The translations under genes and the position numbers were made by a program. The notes beneath the pieces are model-generated. The model was not told where the DNA came from and did not search any database. It worked only from the letters and a program-made list of their open reading frames with translations. A stretch of 64,000 nucleotides of DNA. It comes from Lepisosteus oculatus (taxonomy: Eukaryota; Chordata; Actinopteri; Semionotiformes; Lepisosteidae). The first letter of the stretch is position 1. Each line of letters begins with the position of its first letter. Positions 31,270 through 42,267 of the stretch are shown here, one piece after another. Location: the NCBI RefSeq assembly GCF_040954835.1, contig NC_090699.1, forward strand, positions 15,121,817 through 15,185,816, read 5' to 3'.

Positions 31270-31480
31270 TCTGACACTGGTTTAGACAGACAGATGCTAC
31301 AATAGCTGCTTTTGGACTTGTATTGTATGCGCAGTACGTGTGCTACATAAATAAAAGCTGTGACAATAACATTATTTCTCATACTTGAATCTACGCTTAA
31401 TGTAAACGTTGTCTAAAAAGTAGGTCACCATGGATAACAGTAACCACTAAACACGTAAAAGTGAATTTTCAAGATGAATA
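31270..31480 (+). repeat. Diverged third copy of the 670-bp repeat, partial
   Basis: Shares blocks with 36460-36675 in order: CAGACAGATG, CTTTTGGACTTGTA, TAATGTAAACGTT, GTAGGTCACCATGGATAAC. Much more diverged than the other two copies are from each other. Confidence 0.55.
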
Positions 31481-31894
31481 ATTAATTGACTTAAGACTTC
31501 CAGCACAAGCAGTCTAACATTCAAACTCTATATCCATTGAACAACAATGACAGTTTTAATTAATATTAAAATCAGTCCGAAATATGTTTCTATTGTTTTG
31601 ACTGCAGGCTGCCTTGCCGTGGAACTGGGTGCTGCTGAGTCTTAATACTATGAAGGGATTTCGATTTTCAAGTCTGAAAGAGTGGACAGAGGGTTCCCTC
31701 TGCTGGACATACCCTTGTATTGCACTCAGTGTATTTTAACACGTTCTTCCACCTTGTGTGATGAACCACACGTATCTGCTGAGTCCTGGATGTCTCAGCT
31801 AGTCATGAGCTTCTGGATTGTAAATTAAATCCTAGTAGAGGTATGGATACAAGTATCCAGACAACTACAGGAAATTATGTTCTTTCAATACATT

Positions 31895-32335
31895 ACCAGA
31901 TCACATTACTTTCAATAACTGCTGATCCAATTCAGGGTCACAGTGGGCCCAGAGCCAATACTGAGAAGAATAGGGCACAAGGCTGGATACACCCTGGGCA
32001 GGACACCAGTTCAATGCAGGGCTCACACAGACACAAACACACTCACATCAGGGATAAATTTCCCAGAAGACAATCAACCTCCTCGCATGTCTTTAGACTG
32101 TTTGGAAAACCGTGTGAACGTGGGGGGAATATATAAACTCCACATAGGTACTATATGTGTAATACTATGTATATATATGTATATATATGTACATATACAA
32201 TATATACATTATATATGTATATATTATATATACATTATATGTGTAGTATATGTGTAATACTCCACATAGTACCCCAGGAATTGAACACAGAGCCCTGCAA
32301 GGTACTGTAGCAATGCCAACCACCCTTATTACCTT
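31895..32335 (-). mobile_element. tRNA-derived SINE, minus orientation, interrupted by an AT repeat
   Basis: CCAATTCAGGGTCACAGTGG to GACACAAACACACTCAC is the reversed SINE body; CCCAGGAATTGAACACAG lies near 32270. Between 32150 and 32262 a TATATGTA-rich run expands the element. Confidence 0.6.
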
Positions 32336-32559
32336 ATTACTAACCTAATTTGGCTATAGAAAAGGGACTGAATTAATATTGAGTATATACAGTATCATAT
32401 CAGGAATGGGTCAGATTCACTCTCTGAATGTGAAACAGGAGAATCATTTGATGGTTAGGATTTATGAATATCATATTGTCCTTGGAAATATTTTCATCTG
32501 TAACGTTCATCAGATATTGTAATCCATTTTCAATGGTACTGAAAGGACACGTATCCATC

Positions 32560-32775
32560 CCAGTTTGCAGTCACAGTTAGAGTCACTCATCAGTAAAACT
32601 CACTTTTTACTGGCCTTGTTACTGGCCTTGTCTTTGGAGCCTCTAGCTCAGCATCTAATACATTTGCCCCTTTTACTGGTAACAATCCTCAAATTATCTG
32701 TATTACTCTATGCAGATGGTATATGGTTGTATGCAAACAGTGTCTGTCAATCCCTACTTTTTCAATTTTAGAAAT
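32560..32775 (+). pseudogene. L1-like reverse transcriptase debris
   Basis: LALSLEPLAQHL followed about 18 residues later by KLSVLLYADGIWLYANS. This order and spacing match the L1/Tx1 reverse transcriptase (LFALALEPLA ... LYADD.LLY), with the catalytic YADD changed to YADG. Sequence around it is too degraded to read. Confidence 0.45.
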
Positions 32776-33640
32776 GATTTTCAGTGTATGAAATTAATTG
32801 TCAAAATATCAGCATTACTGCCATGACATTTTTGCAGCGGAGAAAGCTAACTTACCAATTGCCACTGATTAAAGACTTTCTTATTCATTATTTTTTACTT
32901 CCATGACATTATAGTGAACAACTTTAATTTGCTATCACACAAATGAATATATTTCCCTCAAATGCTTTGATGTCATTCTCTCCCTTTTCAGGCTCTTGGG
33001 ACACACAGAATTTTGAAATTTGAATGTAAAAAGAAGCGACTGGTTTTATAGTCTGAAAGATTCTTAGGAAGCCTGGCTTCTTCTAAACTAGTGTATCAAT
33101 TTTATTATAGGCCTTAGATTTATCCATTGTCAGTGTGGTTTGACAATGATAATCCTGCTATTGACAATCAAAGCATGAAATTCTGGTATCACCTTCAAGA
33201 TTCTAGACTTCAGAATTTGATTTATACTGGGGTAGAAGACATTGCTTGCCCATTCCCCTCTGTTGTTTAATCATGAACTCCTAATAGGAGTCCTTCTTTC
33301 TTTTATACTATGGTTGAGTCAGGAAGGGATTCATGTTATAGCACATATTTTGGTCTTCACCCATTACAGCATATAATTGGATCATCTCGATGTCATTAGT
33401 TTGGAGCTCTGGGGTGCTACGATCCATGTTGCCAGTGAGAGGACAGTGGAGGATGCTTGTTGGAGATAGTCAAGGTCCTGTTGCACAGGGGCTTCCATTG
33501 TAGGTCTTTGACAACATTTTGGAGACCTTGAGCAGGATCATGGGGGCATTTAGTTTGGTAAAGAATTTGATAAAGATTTGGTAAAGACAAATTTGGTTAA
33601 AAAATAACTGAAAATTCAGATCAGGAAGCACAGTCATCAA
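32776..33640. other. No recognised feature
   Basis: Possibly more of the same old LINE. No motif is readable on either strand. Confidence 0.35.
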
Positions 33641-33701
<61 letters not shown>

Positions 33702-33726
33702 ATAATTATTATTATTATTATCAATA
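33640..33726. repeat. ATT microsatellite
   Basis: About 28 ATT units with one interruption near 33700. Confidence 0.9.
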
Positions 33727-33935
33727 TTATAGAAGTGCACAACAGGCAAAGCAGTGGTTGAGTGCTGTGAAGTAATCACATTATCACCTATGGCTATTTC
33801 AATAGGAACAGATTGAAGATGTAAATGCAGGGTTTTCTCTGTGTTGTATACATGTTCTGTGAGTCTGTTTTAATCCCCTTGTCTCTTACAACTTGTGTTA
33901 ATAGACTTTAATGTTCTCCTCTTTCTGTGCTCCAG

Positions 33936-34044
33936 GTCGTGTATTAGTGTATACTTGGGCAATCCTGCGATGGGGGGTGTTCAGTGAATTTAACTTCCAG
34001 GAACCCTTTTATATGAGTGAAACTGGTGCGACAGAAGCTGTTAG
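33936..34044 (+). pseudogene. Copy B exon 4
   Basis: 109 bases with acceptor CTCCAG and donor GTAAGT: GRVLVYTWAILRWGVFSEF. The HEXXH position reads YTWAI, as in copy C. Confidence 0.9.
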
Positions 34045-34290
34045 GTAAGTGAAAATGCTTTCTTCATCAATTCAACTCAGTTTTAGTTTCAAAATCCTGT
34101 GTTTAGGAGATATTTGCTCCTCTATTATTGCTGAATTTAGCAACAACTTTCACTCTGGTTTTCTCTCTGAAGTTCAAAGTTCAGTGTCTTCCTTTCTCCA
34201 ATGCTCTACACGTCTGCCATGACTTAGCACAATGCTCATGACCTTTAAGTGCCCAATCAATGTACCAGCTGCCCCTCCATACTCTCTCAG

Positions 34291-34450
34291 GTGCTCTGAG
34301 CACATTAGGGGCACATTGAAGAACCCCAGTGGGGAGACAGACTGTGAGATAGACCCCAGCACGGGGCTGCCCACAAAGAGCTGCGTCTTCATCCCCGACA
34401 GAGAGCAGAATACAAAAGTCTCAATCATGTATCAGCCTTCCATTGCACAG
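34291..34450 (+). pseudogene. Copy B exon 5
   Basis: 160 bases, open: CSEHIRGTLKNPSGE to SIMYQPSIAQ. Closer to copy A than to copy C. The donor GCACAG|GTGAGCTCC is present and followed by only one partial repeat unit. Confidence 0.9.
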
Positions 34451-34884
34451 GTGAGCTCCAGTAGAAAGATACTGTGCCTCAGACATCCCCAGTCACATAG
34501 ATTACCTCTTTTTTTCCTCATATCACACCCATGAGCAACTAAAGCCATGCTGCTGTACTGAGCAGTACTGTTAAGGTAGTAGGGATAAATGGATAAAATC
34601 TGTGTCTACAACTCAAAGCCATGAAGAAAGAAGACTACAGTATGTACTGATCTTAGAGAAATGGATTGTATCTATTGGTTAAATACCTTTACTGCAAACA
34701 GATCTCCTGTAGCTAAACACTGGGACTTGAGATACTGTAAATGAACAAAGGTTCAAGTGGGGAGCAATGTTGGCTGAAGGAGCAAGACATAAGAAAAAGG
34801 TTAATTCCACACAATGGAAAATAAAAAAAAAACATGACTCACAACACTTCTACACCGCTTACCGTATTTGAATAAGCAGAATAC

Positions 34885-36003
34885 AGAATACAATTTGCCT
34901 ACCAGCCCAACAGATCCACAGATGACGCAGTCTCCATTGTTTACAAACTACCCTATCCCATCTGGATAAAAAGAACACATATGCAAGACTACTATTCATC
35001 GACTTCAGCTCAGCTTTTAACACTATCATTCCAGAGAAACTAGTCAAGAAACTCAGTGCACTGGGTCTTGACACCACCCTCTGCAACTGGATACGAGACT
35101 TTCTGACAGGCAGACCTCAGGCTGTCAGGCTTGGAAACCACACCTCCGGCACACTAACTCTGAACACTGGGGTCCCCCAGGGGTGTGTGCTTAGTCCATT
35201 GCTCTACTCCCTCTATACCCACGACTGTAAGGCCAAACACAACACCAACTCCATCATCAAGTTTGCCGATGACACCACAGTTGGAGGTCTGATCACAGAC
35301 AATGATGAGAGGGCCTACAGGGAGGAGGTTAATCTCCTTACAATGTGGAGTGAAGACAATAACCCCACCCTCAACGTCAGCAAAACCAAAGAGCTGATCA
35401 TTGATTTCAGGAAACTGCAAACCGGACATGCCCCTATCCACATCAACGGGACTGAAGTGAACAGGGTCAGGAACTTCGAATTCCTTGGCATCCATATCAC
35501 CAAGGACCTCACATGGTCTCTCAACGCCGTCCTTCGGATGAGATGTGAAACAGTCACCAGCTTTAGGTTTTTGGGAATTCACATCTCTAAAGATCTAACC
35601 TGGACTGTGAACACTGACTCTATCATGAAGAAGGCTCAGCAGCGCCTTTATTTCTTGAGGTGCCTCAAGCAATGGGGGATGCCAATCATGTGTTGGTGAA
35701 CTTCTACCGCTGCACCATCGAGAGCATCCTCACCAACGGGATCACCATGTGGTATGGCAACACCTCTTCGCGAGAAAGAAAGGCACTGCAGAGAATGGTC
35801 AATATGGCCCAGAAGATCATCGACTGCGGTCTCACCGAGATTAAACAGCTCTATGAGGACCGCTGCCGTGGTAGAATTCTGGCCATCAAAGAGAACTGTC
35901 ACCACCCCGGGCATGAGCTCTTCACCCCACTGCCCTCAGGCAAGAGATACAAGAGCATACGGACACTTTCCACTAGATTCTTCAATAGCTTCTATCCACA
36001 AGC
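34885..36003 (+). mobile_element. L2/CR1-group LINE, reverse transcriptase part, rearranged
   Basis: Readable in three frames: a [14 protein letters not shown] start, [41 protein letters not shown] (catalytic FADD), [12 protein letters not shown], then the C-terminal block FLRCLKQWG ... [20 protein letters not shown] ... NSFYPQA. The 5' end and endonuclease are missing. FLGIHI(T/S)KDLTW occurs twice (about 35478-35520 and 35565-35605) with a 5S-SINE-like fragment between. Frameshifts make it inactive. Confidence 0.85.
35523..35551 (+). mobile_element. Fragment of 5S-type SINE inside the LINE
   Basis: GCCGTCCTTCGGATGAGATG, then TGAAAC, matches the SINE body at 62275-62300 (GCCGTCCTTCGGATGAGATG TAAAAC). 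It lies exactly between the two copies of the duplicated LINE segment. Confidence 0.65.
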
Positions 36004-36682
36004 AGGTATCAGGAGGTATCATCCTGTAAGATAGAGAAATTGTCATTAATGTTCTCTGGAATATAAAGGCTGATAGGGAAGCACCAATGGAATTCAGTTG
36101 CAGAGTCTGGACGTTCCTAGTGTAATACTGTAAAGTATATTACAATGCTTCTAACATTATACTTTTCAGCTTGGAAAACATCCTAACCATAGACCATAGA
36201 ATGGTGGCACATATCCAGTAACATTAGAATGTGATGGACATTTCTTTGGCTTGACCAGGTTTGAAATATAGCATTAACTAAATTCAGTAGAACTATTTGA
36301 TTTGGACCATCCTATTCCTCTGAAGAGAAAGCAGTCAACAGGCCTGTATTGCTAAAGTAGGGTGTCTGACATCACCTGCAGATGAGCTTTCAAGACAACG
36401 TTGTAAGTACTGTAGTCTGTGTGTCTCCGTCCATTGCTCATTTGTTAACTGCTGATCTGTAAATTTAGACAGACAGATGTTAGCTTCTTTTGGACATGTA
36501 CTGTATGTGCCATGCTGCTGTTATATAAATACAAGTTAGAATATTCAGTGTAATTCCATGTTATCATATCAGCTGTTTCCTTTGAATCTACACCTAATGT
36601 AAACATTTTCTAGTTTGTCTAGGTAGGTCACCAAGGATAACCACTTAGCAATTAAAAGTTATTTGGTTTTCAAGATTAGATG
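36004..36682. repeat. 670-bp repeat inserted in the LINE, copy 1
   Basis: From GGAGGTATCATCCTGTAAG (36010) to GGTTTTCAAGATTA (36679) this is nearly identical to 38886-39553. It separates the LINE reading frame (ending NSFYPQAG) from the LINE 3' UTR at 36690-36996, so it was inserted there. No coding capacity. It may be a non-autonomous mobile element or an LTR-like unit; the ends are not clear enough to say. Confidence 0.7.
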
Positions 36683-36689
36683 GTCATTA

Positions 36690-36996
36690 AGACTGGCGAA
36701 CACATTTAGCCATCCCCCTCGGACTACACCTACACCATCACCATCTACCATTTTATGATTTCTTACCTATTGCACATCTCCAGTCATTGTTTACACGTCT
36801 GTATTGTTTACATTCAAACTGTCTACATGTTTACTTGCACATTGTCTATTGTTTGTTTGTATATTGTCTTGATGCACTGTCTGCACTTTGTCTTGTTTTT
36901 TGCACTTGTTTTACAATCGAGAGACTTTCTGTAAGTAAGAATTCCATTGTACCAGTACCGGTTACATATGGCAATAAAGTTCAAGTTCAAGTTCAA
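36690..36996 (+). mobile_element. LINE 3' UTR with hexamer tail
   Basis: CATTGTTTACACG, TTGCACTTGTTTTACAATCG, then GGCAATAAAGTTCAAG with GTTCAA repeated three times. The AATAAAGTT plus short-repeat tail is typical of fish L2-group LINE ends and completes the element begun at 34885. Confidence 0.7.
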
Positions 36997-37150
36997 GTAA
37001 AGATCACACTACTTTCAGTAGCTGTTTGTCCAATTCAGGGTCATAGTGGCCTGGAGCCTGTCCCAGGTAGTGCTGGGCTCAACGTGAGACACATTCTAGA
37101 CGGGACAGTAGTCCATTGCAGGGCACACACAAGCACACACACACAGAGTG
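36997..37150 (-). mobile_element. tRNA-derived SINE fragment, minus orientation
   Basis: TGTCCAATTCAGGGTCATAG to GTCCATTGCAGGGCACACAC, the reversed SINE body without head. Confidence 0.5.
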
Positions 37151-38460
37151 AACACAATATAACTTCACATCATATTGATCTTTCTCTTTTTTGCCCCGTT
37201 TCAAAAAGCTTATTCTGACTGCTTATCCTCTGTGTTGTCCACTCCACTTCACGAACTTCACTAATTGTTTCACTCCAGTTTACTGATGTGAGGTGTTTGT
37301 GATTGAAGTCACAGTTGTATCTGCTTTGAATTGCAGTTATTCCCAATATTCTAAAACAAATATTTATCTGTTTTGGAAAACAACCCGTGGGGTTCTTCCA
37401 CAAAGAAAATTCTCTGGACATAAATAGAGCCGACGTGTGTAAATCGATTCCAGTACTTTAAGAATTTCATGCCAAAACAGGGCAGGTATAGAAGATATGG
37501 GGGTGATCACCTGTATGCACCCCCACCATTTCTCCAACAAGCAGCAGTGTTTACTCTATTCAGCTTGTATAATAGGACTCTTCAAAAATCTCATAGGAAT
37601 TTTCTAAGCATTCTCCCCTCCAAAACCAAGTATAAGTTGTCTTCAAAGTATTCAGAGATATATCAGTCCAAATATTAAAATGTGATTCTGCTTGACATTT
37701 ATTTTCACCTTTGAACAGAACCTTGACTCCTCCTTCTTCTAATCTGTGTCCCAGCAAATGACTCAGTTGACCCAACAACTAAGACATTAGTTGTCTAAGA
37801 CATTAGTCAACTAAGACACTTGATATTCAATTTATCCTACATTTGTGCTATAAACAGAATTGAAAGATGAATTTCATCAAACATGTTCCTGATTCCCTGG
37901 ATCTTTGTAATATGTTCTACCTGTAACTTGCAGTTCATTAAAAAAACTTGAGTGTTCAGAATATTAAATATTTTAGATACTGTAGATTCCCTGTCCCTTT
38001 ATCAGTGATCATCTGATGATACTACAGCCCTCTATTGGCCAAAACACAAGTGTTATCTGTTGTATCTGGTGTAAAGTGTGGATCTGTTTTAATTTATTTT
38101 TTGCAAACAGAAACCAATGGTTTTACAGCATTCTGAATACACATATTTTCCAACGCTTTTAAAGCATAATCTAATTTTGATTAAAATCTGTTAGACTGTT
38201 GTGAATTGTATTAAGGCTCGACCAATAAATTCACACCTGCTTTGCTCAACTAAACAGGCTCACCCCTCTCACTGAAATAGTGCTTTTTTATTGTTTATTT
38301 TTAATTGTTGCTGTTCCTGTTGTCATTCTGTACAGAATTCTGTTGTCATTCTGATTTGAGAAACGGCCTTTAAAGGCGCTATATCAAATCAAGTTTATTA
38401 TTATAATATTTATTATATGTGTATGTGAGTGTGTGCGTGCATGCGTGCTCATGTTGGTCA
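37151..38460. other. No gene; LINE/SINE tail at 38358-38410
   Basis: GCCTTTAAAGGCGCTATATCA followed by AAGTTTATTATTAT near 38366 is the shared 3' tail of fish L2-type LINEs and their SINEs. The rest shows nothing that I recognise. A GT-rich patch lies at 38418-38450. Confidence 0.45.
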
Positions 38461-38469
38461 TTAAGATTT

Positions 38470-38573
38470 TCTGGGGTTCCTATGAGAAGATGGCTTGTAC
38501 TGTAGGTGGTAGTTGGATGCTTTGGTTTGATCAGGGGTGGTACTTGGTCCAAAGAGTTTGAGAACTACTGTCC
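38470..38573 (-). mobile_element. hAT-like transposon terminus, minus orientation
   Basis: On the minus strand CAGTAGTTCTCAAACTC, then TTTGGACCAAGTACCACC. This is a typical hAT end. It adjoins the Penelope fragment and by chance continues its reading frame. Confidence 0.6.
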
Positions 38574-38574
38574 T

Positions 38575-38880
38575 AGTGTGATCCTTGATTTCAGGTGCCT
38601 TTCTGCAGAAGGAGTTCCAAAATCCCTCTGTGAGGAAGCAGTCGGAGAGATCAGTCTGATCATGGTCGTTAAAGGTGAAATGGGAAACTATTGGTCTGGA
38701 GAGATCTTTGATCGCCCCAGCCCTGGCATGTTCCCTGAAATGGTCTCCCAGTATCTTCCCTGTCTCACCAATGTAAATAGTTGGGCATTGTCTGTAAAAG
38801 ATCAAGAAAATAAGGTAACTGGAAATACAAGAAGTCATCTGAGGGATGCGATGAGATGATGATGGGTCAGTCAGAAAATA
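38575..38880 (-). pseudogene. Penelope-like element fragment with GIY-YIG endonuclease
   Basis: The minus strand reads FYRQCPTIYIGETGK, LGDHFREHARAG and PIVSHFTFNDH. The YIGETG core, followed by F-R-E-H and by P-V-x-H-F, is the GIY-YIG nuclease pattern at the C-terminus of Penelope-like retroelements. The catalytic Arg position is changed (DHFREH where families have DRFREH). No reverse transcriptase is present; the fragment is bounded by a hAT end and by the second 670-bp repeat. Confidence 0.7.
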
Positions 38881-38885
38881 GGGTA

Positions 38886-39553
38886 CCAGTGGAGGTATCA
38901 TCCTGTAAGATAGAGAAATTGTCATTAATGTTCTCTGGAATACAAAGGCTGATAGGGAAGCACCATTAGAATGCAGTTGCAGAGTCTGGACGTTCCTAGT
39001 GTAATACTGTAAAGTATATTACAATGCTTCTAACATTATACTTTTCAGCTTGGAAAACATCCTAACCATAGACCATAGAATGGTGGCACATATCCAGTAA
39101 CATTAGAATGTGATGGACATTTCTTTGGCTTGACCAGGTTTGAAATATAGCATTAACTAAATTCAGTAGAACTATTTGATTTGGACCATCCTATTCCTCT
39201 GAAGAGAAAGCAGTCAACAGGCCTGTATTGCTAAAGTAGGGTGTCTGACATCACCTGCAGGTGAGCTTTCAAGACAACGTTGTAAGTAGTCTGTGTGTCT
39301 CCGTCCATTGCTCATTTGTTAACTGCTGATCTGTAAATTTAGACAGACAGATGTTAGCTTCTTTTGGACATGTACTGTATGTGCCATGCTGCTGTTATAT
39401 AAATACAAGTTAGAATATTCAGTGTAATTCCATGTTATCATATCAGCTGTTTCCTTTGAATCTACACCTAATGTAAACATTTTCTAGTTTGTCTAGGTAG
39501 GTCACCAAGGATAACCACTTAGCAATTAAAAGTTATTTGGTTTTCAAGATTAA
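38886..39553. repeat. 670-bp repeat, copy 2
   Basis: Nearly identical to 36010-36679; the clearest differences are a short gap (GTAAGTAGTC against GTAAGTACTGTAGTC) and a few substitutions. Such similarity implies a recent transposition or duplication. Confidence 0.85.
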
Positions 39554-39592
39554 GGTCATAAGGATTACAAGCATGTGTGGAACCCAGGCCTA

Positions 39593-41136
39593 CAGTTGTA
39601 TGCAAAAGTTTGGACACCCCTGGTCAAATTGCATTTTCACTGAATCTCTAAGTAAAAGAAGTTAACACAACCTCTGCAGCATACAAACTGAAACATAGCA
39701 TATTTCTGCACATTCTAACGCACAAAATCACTATTTATTTATTTGCTGAATTTAACAGATTGAAAGAAAATGAAACGGTGAAGGTGGCATGTGCAAAAGT
39801 TTGGACACTCTTCCAGTTGATTCATTGATACTTTTTTTAAGGCCACAAAACTTCTTAGGCCTTAAATTAAACCAGGTGAAGACAATTCTAGAGCTGAATA
39901 CAGACTCTGACCCTTCTAACCTCTCAAGATGTCGTGCCCATTCTCACCAACCTTGGGCTGTTCTACGCAGTTGACCGAGGACTTGAAAATAAAGATAATT
40001 GACTCTTACAAAGCAAGGGAAGGCTATAAGAAGATATCTACACACTTCCAGCTTGGAATTTCCACTGTCAGAAATCAGAGTTAGGGGGAACTGTTGAAGT
40101 CCAGGCAAGACCTGGAATACCCAGAAAAATCTCTGATAGCTCGCAAGGTGGTCAGATATGCAAACCAGAACCCACATATCACTGCAAAGGAGCTGCAGAA
40201 AGGTTTATCTGGCACCAGAGTAGTGATCCAGAGGTCCACAGTACAGCGCTGCTCACACACAAAAAATTTGCATAGAAGTGCTATCAGAAGAAAACCTTTC
40301 CTACGACCTCATCACAAAAGGCAACATATGAGGTATCCAAAACAATACTTAGATTGATCTAAGCCTTTTACTTAGAAACGTTTTGGAAAAAAATACCGTT
40401 GACTGATAAAACAAAAATTTTACTTTTTGGCCACAACCACAAAAGATTTATTTGGAGAGAAACAAGTGGGGTATTTGAAGAAAAGAACACCTTGCCAGCT
40501 GTTATGCTTTAGAGTTGTGTGGCAGCCGGTGGCACAGGAACCAGTGTGCGGATAGAGGGAAGAATGGATTCTACTAAATATCAACACATCCTAGAAGCTC
40601 GTGTCCCAGAGTCAGTGAAGAAATGGAAGCTGAAAAGAGGTTGGATATTTCAGTGAGAAAACAATCCAAAATATCCCTCAGAATCAACCATGAAGTACCT
40701 ACAGGAATGGAAGATGAAGGTTCCCCAGACTTGAATATTATTGAAAATCTGTTCAGAGATCTCGAACATGCAGTGCATGCAAGGCGACCTAAAAATATTT
40801 CTGAGCAAGGAGGAGTGGGAAACAATTCCTAAAGCAAGAATAGAAAGACTCTTAGCTGGCCACAAGAAACGTTTGGCAGCTGTGATTTCTGCCAAAGGAG
40901 GTGTTAAAAAGTACTAAGTGACAGGGTGCCGGCGTGAAACTTTGGCACGTCACATTCACTGTTTTATTTTATGTCAAGCTGTTAAATTCAGCAAACAGTA
41001 ATAGGGCATTAGAACGTGCCGAAATATGGCATGTTTAAGTTTGTATCCTGCAGAGGTTGTTTTAACTCTTTTTCACTTAGAGATTGTGTGGAACATGCAG
41101 TTTGACCAGGGCTTCCCAAACTTTCACATACAACCG
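39593..41136 (+). mobile_element. Tc1-like transposon, full-length but dead
   Basis: About 1.54 kb with inverted repeats of roughly 100 bp: 39593-39700 against 41030-41136 (AAAGTTTGG, CCTGGTCAAA, CAACCTCTGCAG blocks). The transposase reads in pieces: LIARKVVRYANQNPHITAKE and RSAIRRKPFLRPHHK (40115-40330), then SPDLNIIENLFRDLEHAVHA and AGHKKRLAAVISAKGG in other frames (40720-40915). Several frameshifts and stops separate them. The DNA-binding and the last DDE parts are recognisable. Confidence 0.85.
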
Positions 41137-42060
41137 CAGACCTGTGCCTGTAATTACTTAGATTCGGTCATGTCAATCCCTCCATTGATTAGACAGCTTA
41201 ATGATCATAAATCTGTCCCCTTTTTTCCTTCTGCTCTCTATAAACAATTTATCACCTTTGGAGGAACATTTATTGGTCTGGGAAAGTCTGGGAAAAAAAC
41301 ATAAATCTTGGAAGAACATTCACTTTTATAGCATCAGCTTTTCTGATAATTGTTAAAGGTGACAAGTTCCATCTATTTCAATCCTCTTTAAGTTTATTTT
41401 CTAGTACTCCAAAAATGTAAGAATATAGGTCTGATAAACTGTACAGTAATTTTAATTTAAGGTACTTAATTGTATTTTGAGCCTAACTTAAGCTTAAACT
41501 TAATGTCCTGAGGTGGTGTTTGACCTACTGTCACAGCCTTTGATTTTCTTACATTTGTTCCAAATCCAGAAATGTCTCCATATTGTTTAATATCTTTTCT
41601 AAAAATGCCTTTTAAACATTGTCTTAACTGTGGTCTACTGCCATTAATGTATTCTTATATAATTATTAAAATAGTCTATATCAATCATAAACTGTACTTT
41701 CTGTACACCTGAACAGTGTTTAGTCCATACCCCAAAATAAACACAAACATACATTTGAAAAATGTAGCTGTCCATGCTTTTACTATCATTTTACCACCTG
41801 TGCTGCTGTTTTGGTTTGTGAATAAAGTTCTTTGTTCTTTATAACGATTTTGTTGTGGCCCATCACACTTCATGCTGGCTTTGGTACAAAACCTGGTAGA
41901 ACATGTGTTTGTGAAAAGCAAAGCTGATAAGGTTATTCCATTGAGACACGGGACAAAATGAGGTGAAGGACAGGGCACGTAAACTGTTTATGAGACTGTG
42001 TCATCAGGAGAGATGTGGAGAAGACTGGAGCTGCAGATGATCCACGCCTACCATAAATGT
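41137..42060 (+). other. 5' flank of CLCA copy C
   Basis: From about 41680 homologous to the flank of copy A (4400-4840). 41137-41650 shows nothing recognisable. Confidence 0.55.
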
Positions 42061-42063
42061 TTT

Positions 42064-42073
42064 TCAATAAATA
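42064..42073 (+). promoter_or_regulatory. TATA-like element of CLCA copy C
   Basis: TCAATAAATA, 48 bases before the ATG, at the same place as in copies A and B. Confidence 0.5.
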
Positions 42074-42120
42074 GTTCAGGAACACGGCACACACAATCCC
42101 TCCTTCTGAGCTCCAAAGAA

Positions 42121-42267
42121 ATGCTGTCCTCTGTGCTGCTGCTGTGCTGGATGGGCTCTGTAACTCTGGGGTCTCCAGTCCAGCTGATTAATAATGGATA
42201 CACAGGGGTGGTCGTTGCCATCAACCCCCATGTGCCTGAGAACCCAGCGCTCATTGAGAAGATCAAG
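42121..42267 (+). CDS. clca1-like: Copy C exon 1
   Basis: 49 codons, phase 0, donor AAG|GTAAGG. The frame is open upstream of this ATG, but the Met at 42121 is the one conserved in all three copies and directly precedes the signal peptide. Confidence 0.92.

Larger units (their letters stand above)
27653..34450 (+). pseudogene. CLCA copy B relic: exons 1, 4 and 5 only
   Basis: Three exons of a third tandem CLCA copy survive, each open and with good splice sites: exon 1 (27653-27799), exon 4 (33936-34044) and exon 5 (34291-34450). Exons 2 and 3, expected between, and 6-14, expected after, are missing. Splicing exon 1 (phase 0) to exon 4 (phase 1) would shift the frame. The gap between exons 1 and 4 holds LTR and SINE insertions; a LINE begins about 430 bp after exon 5. 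Exon 4 has the same dead protease motif (YTWAI) as copy C. The open exons suggest loss by recent deletion rather than slow decay. Confidence 0.88.

Noticed and set aside
33470..33742. Minus-strand frame with poly-isoleucine
   Set aside because: Translation of the ATT microsatellite.
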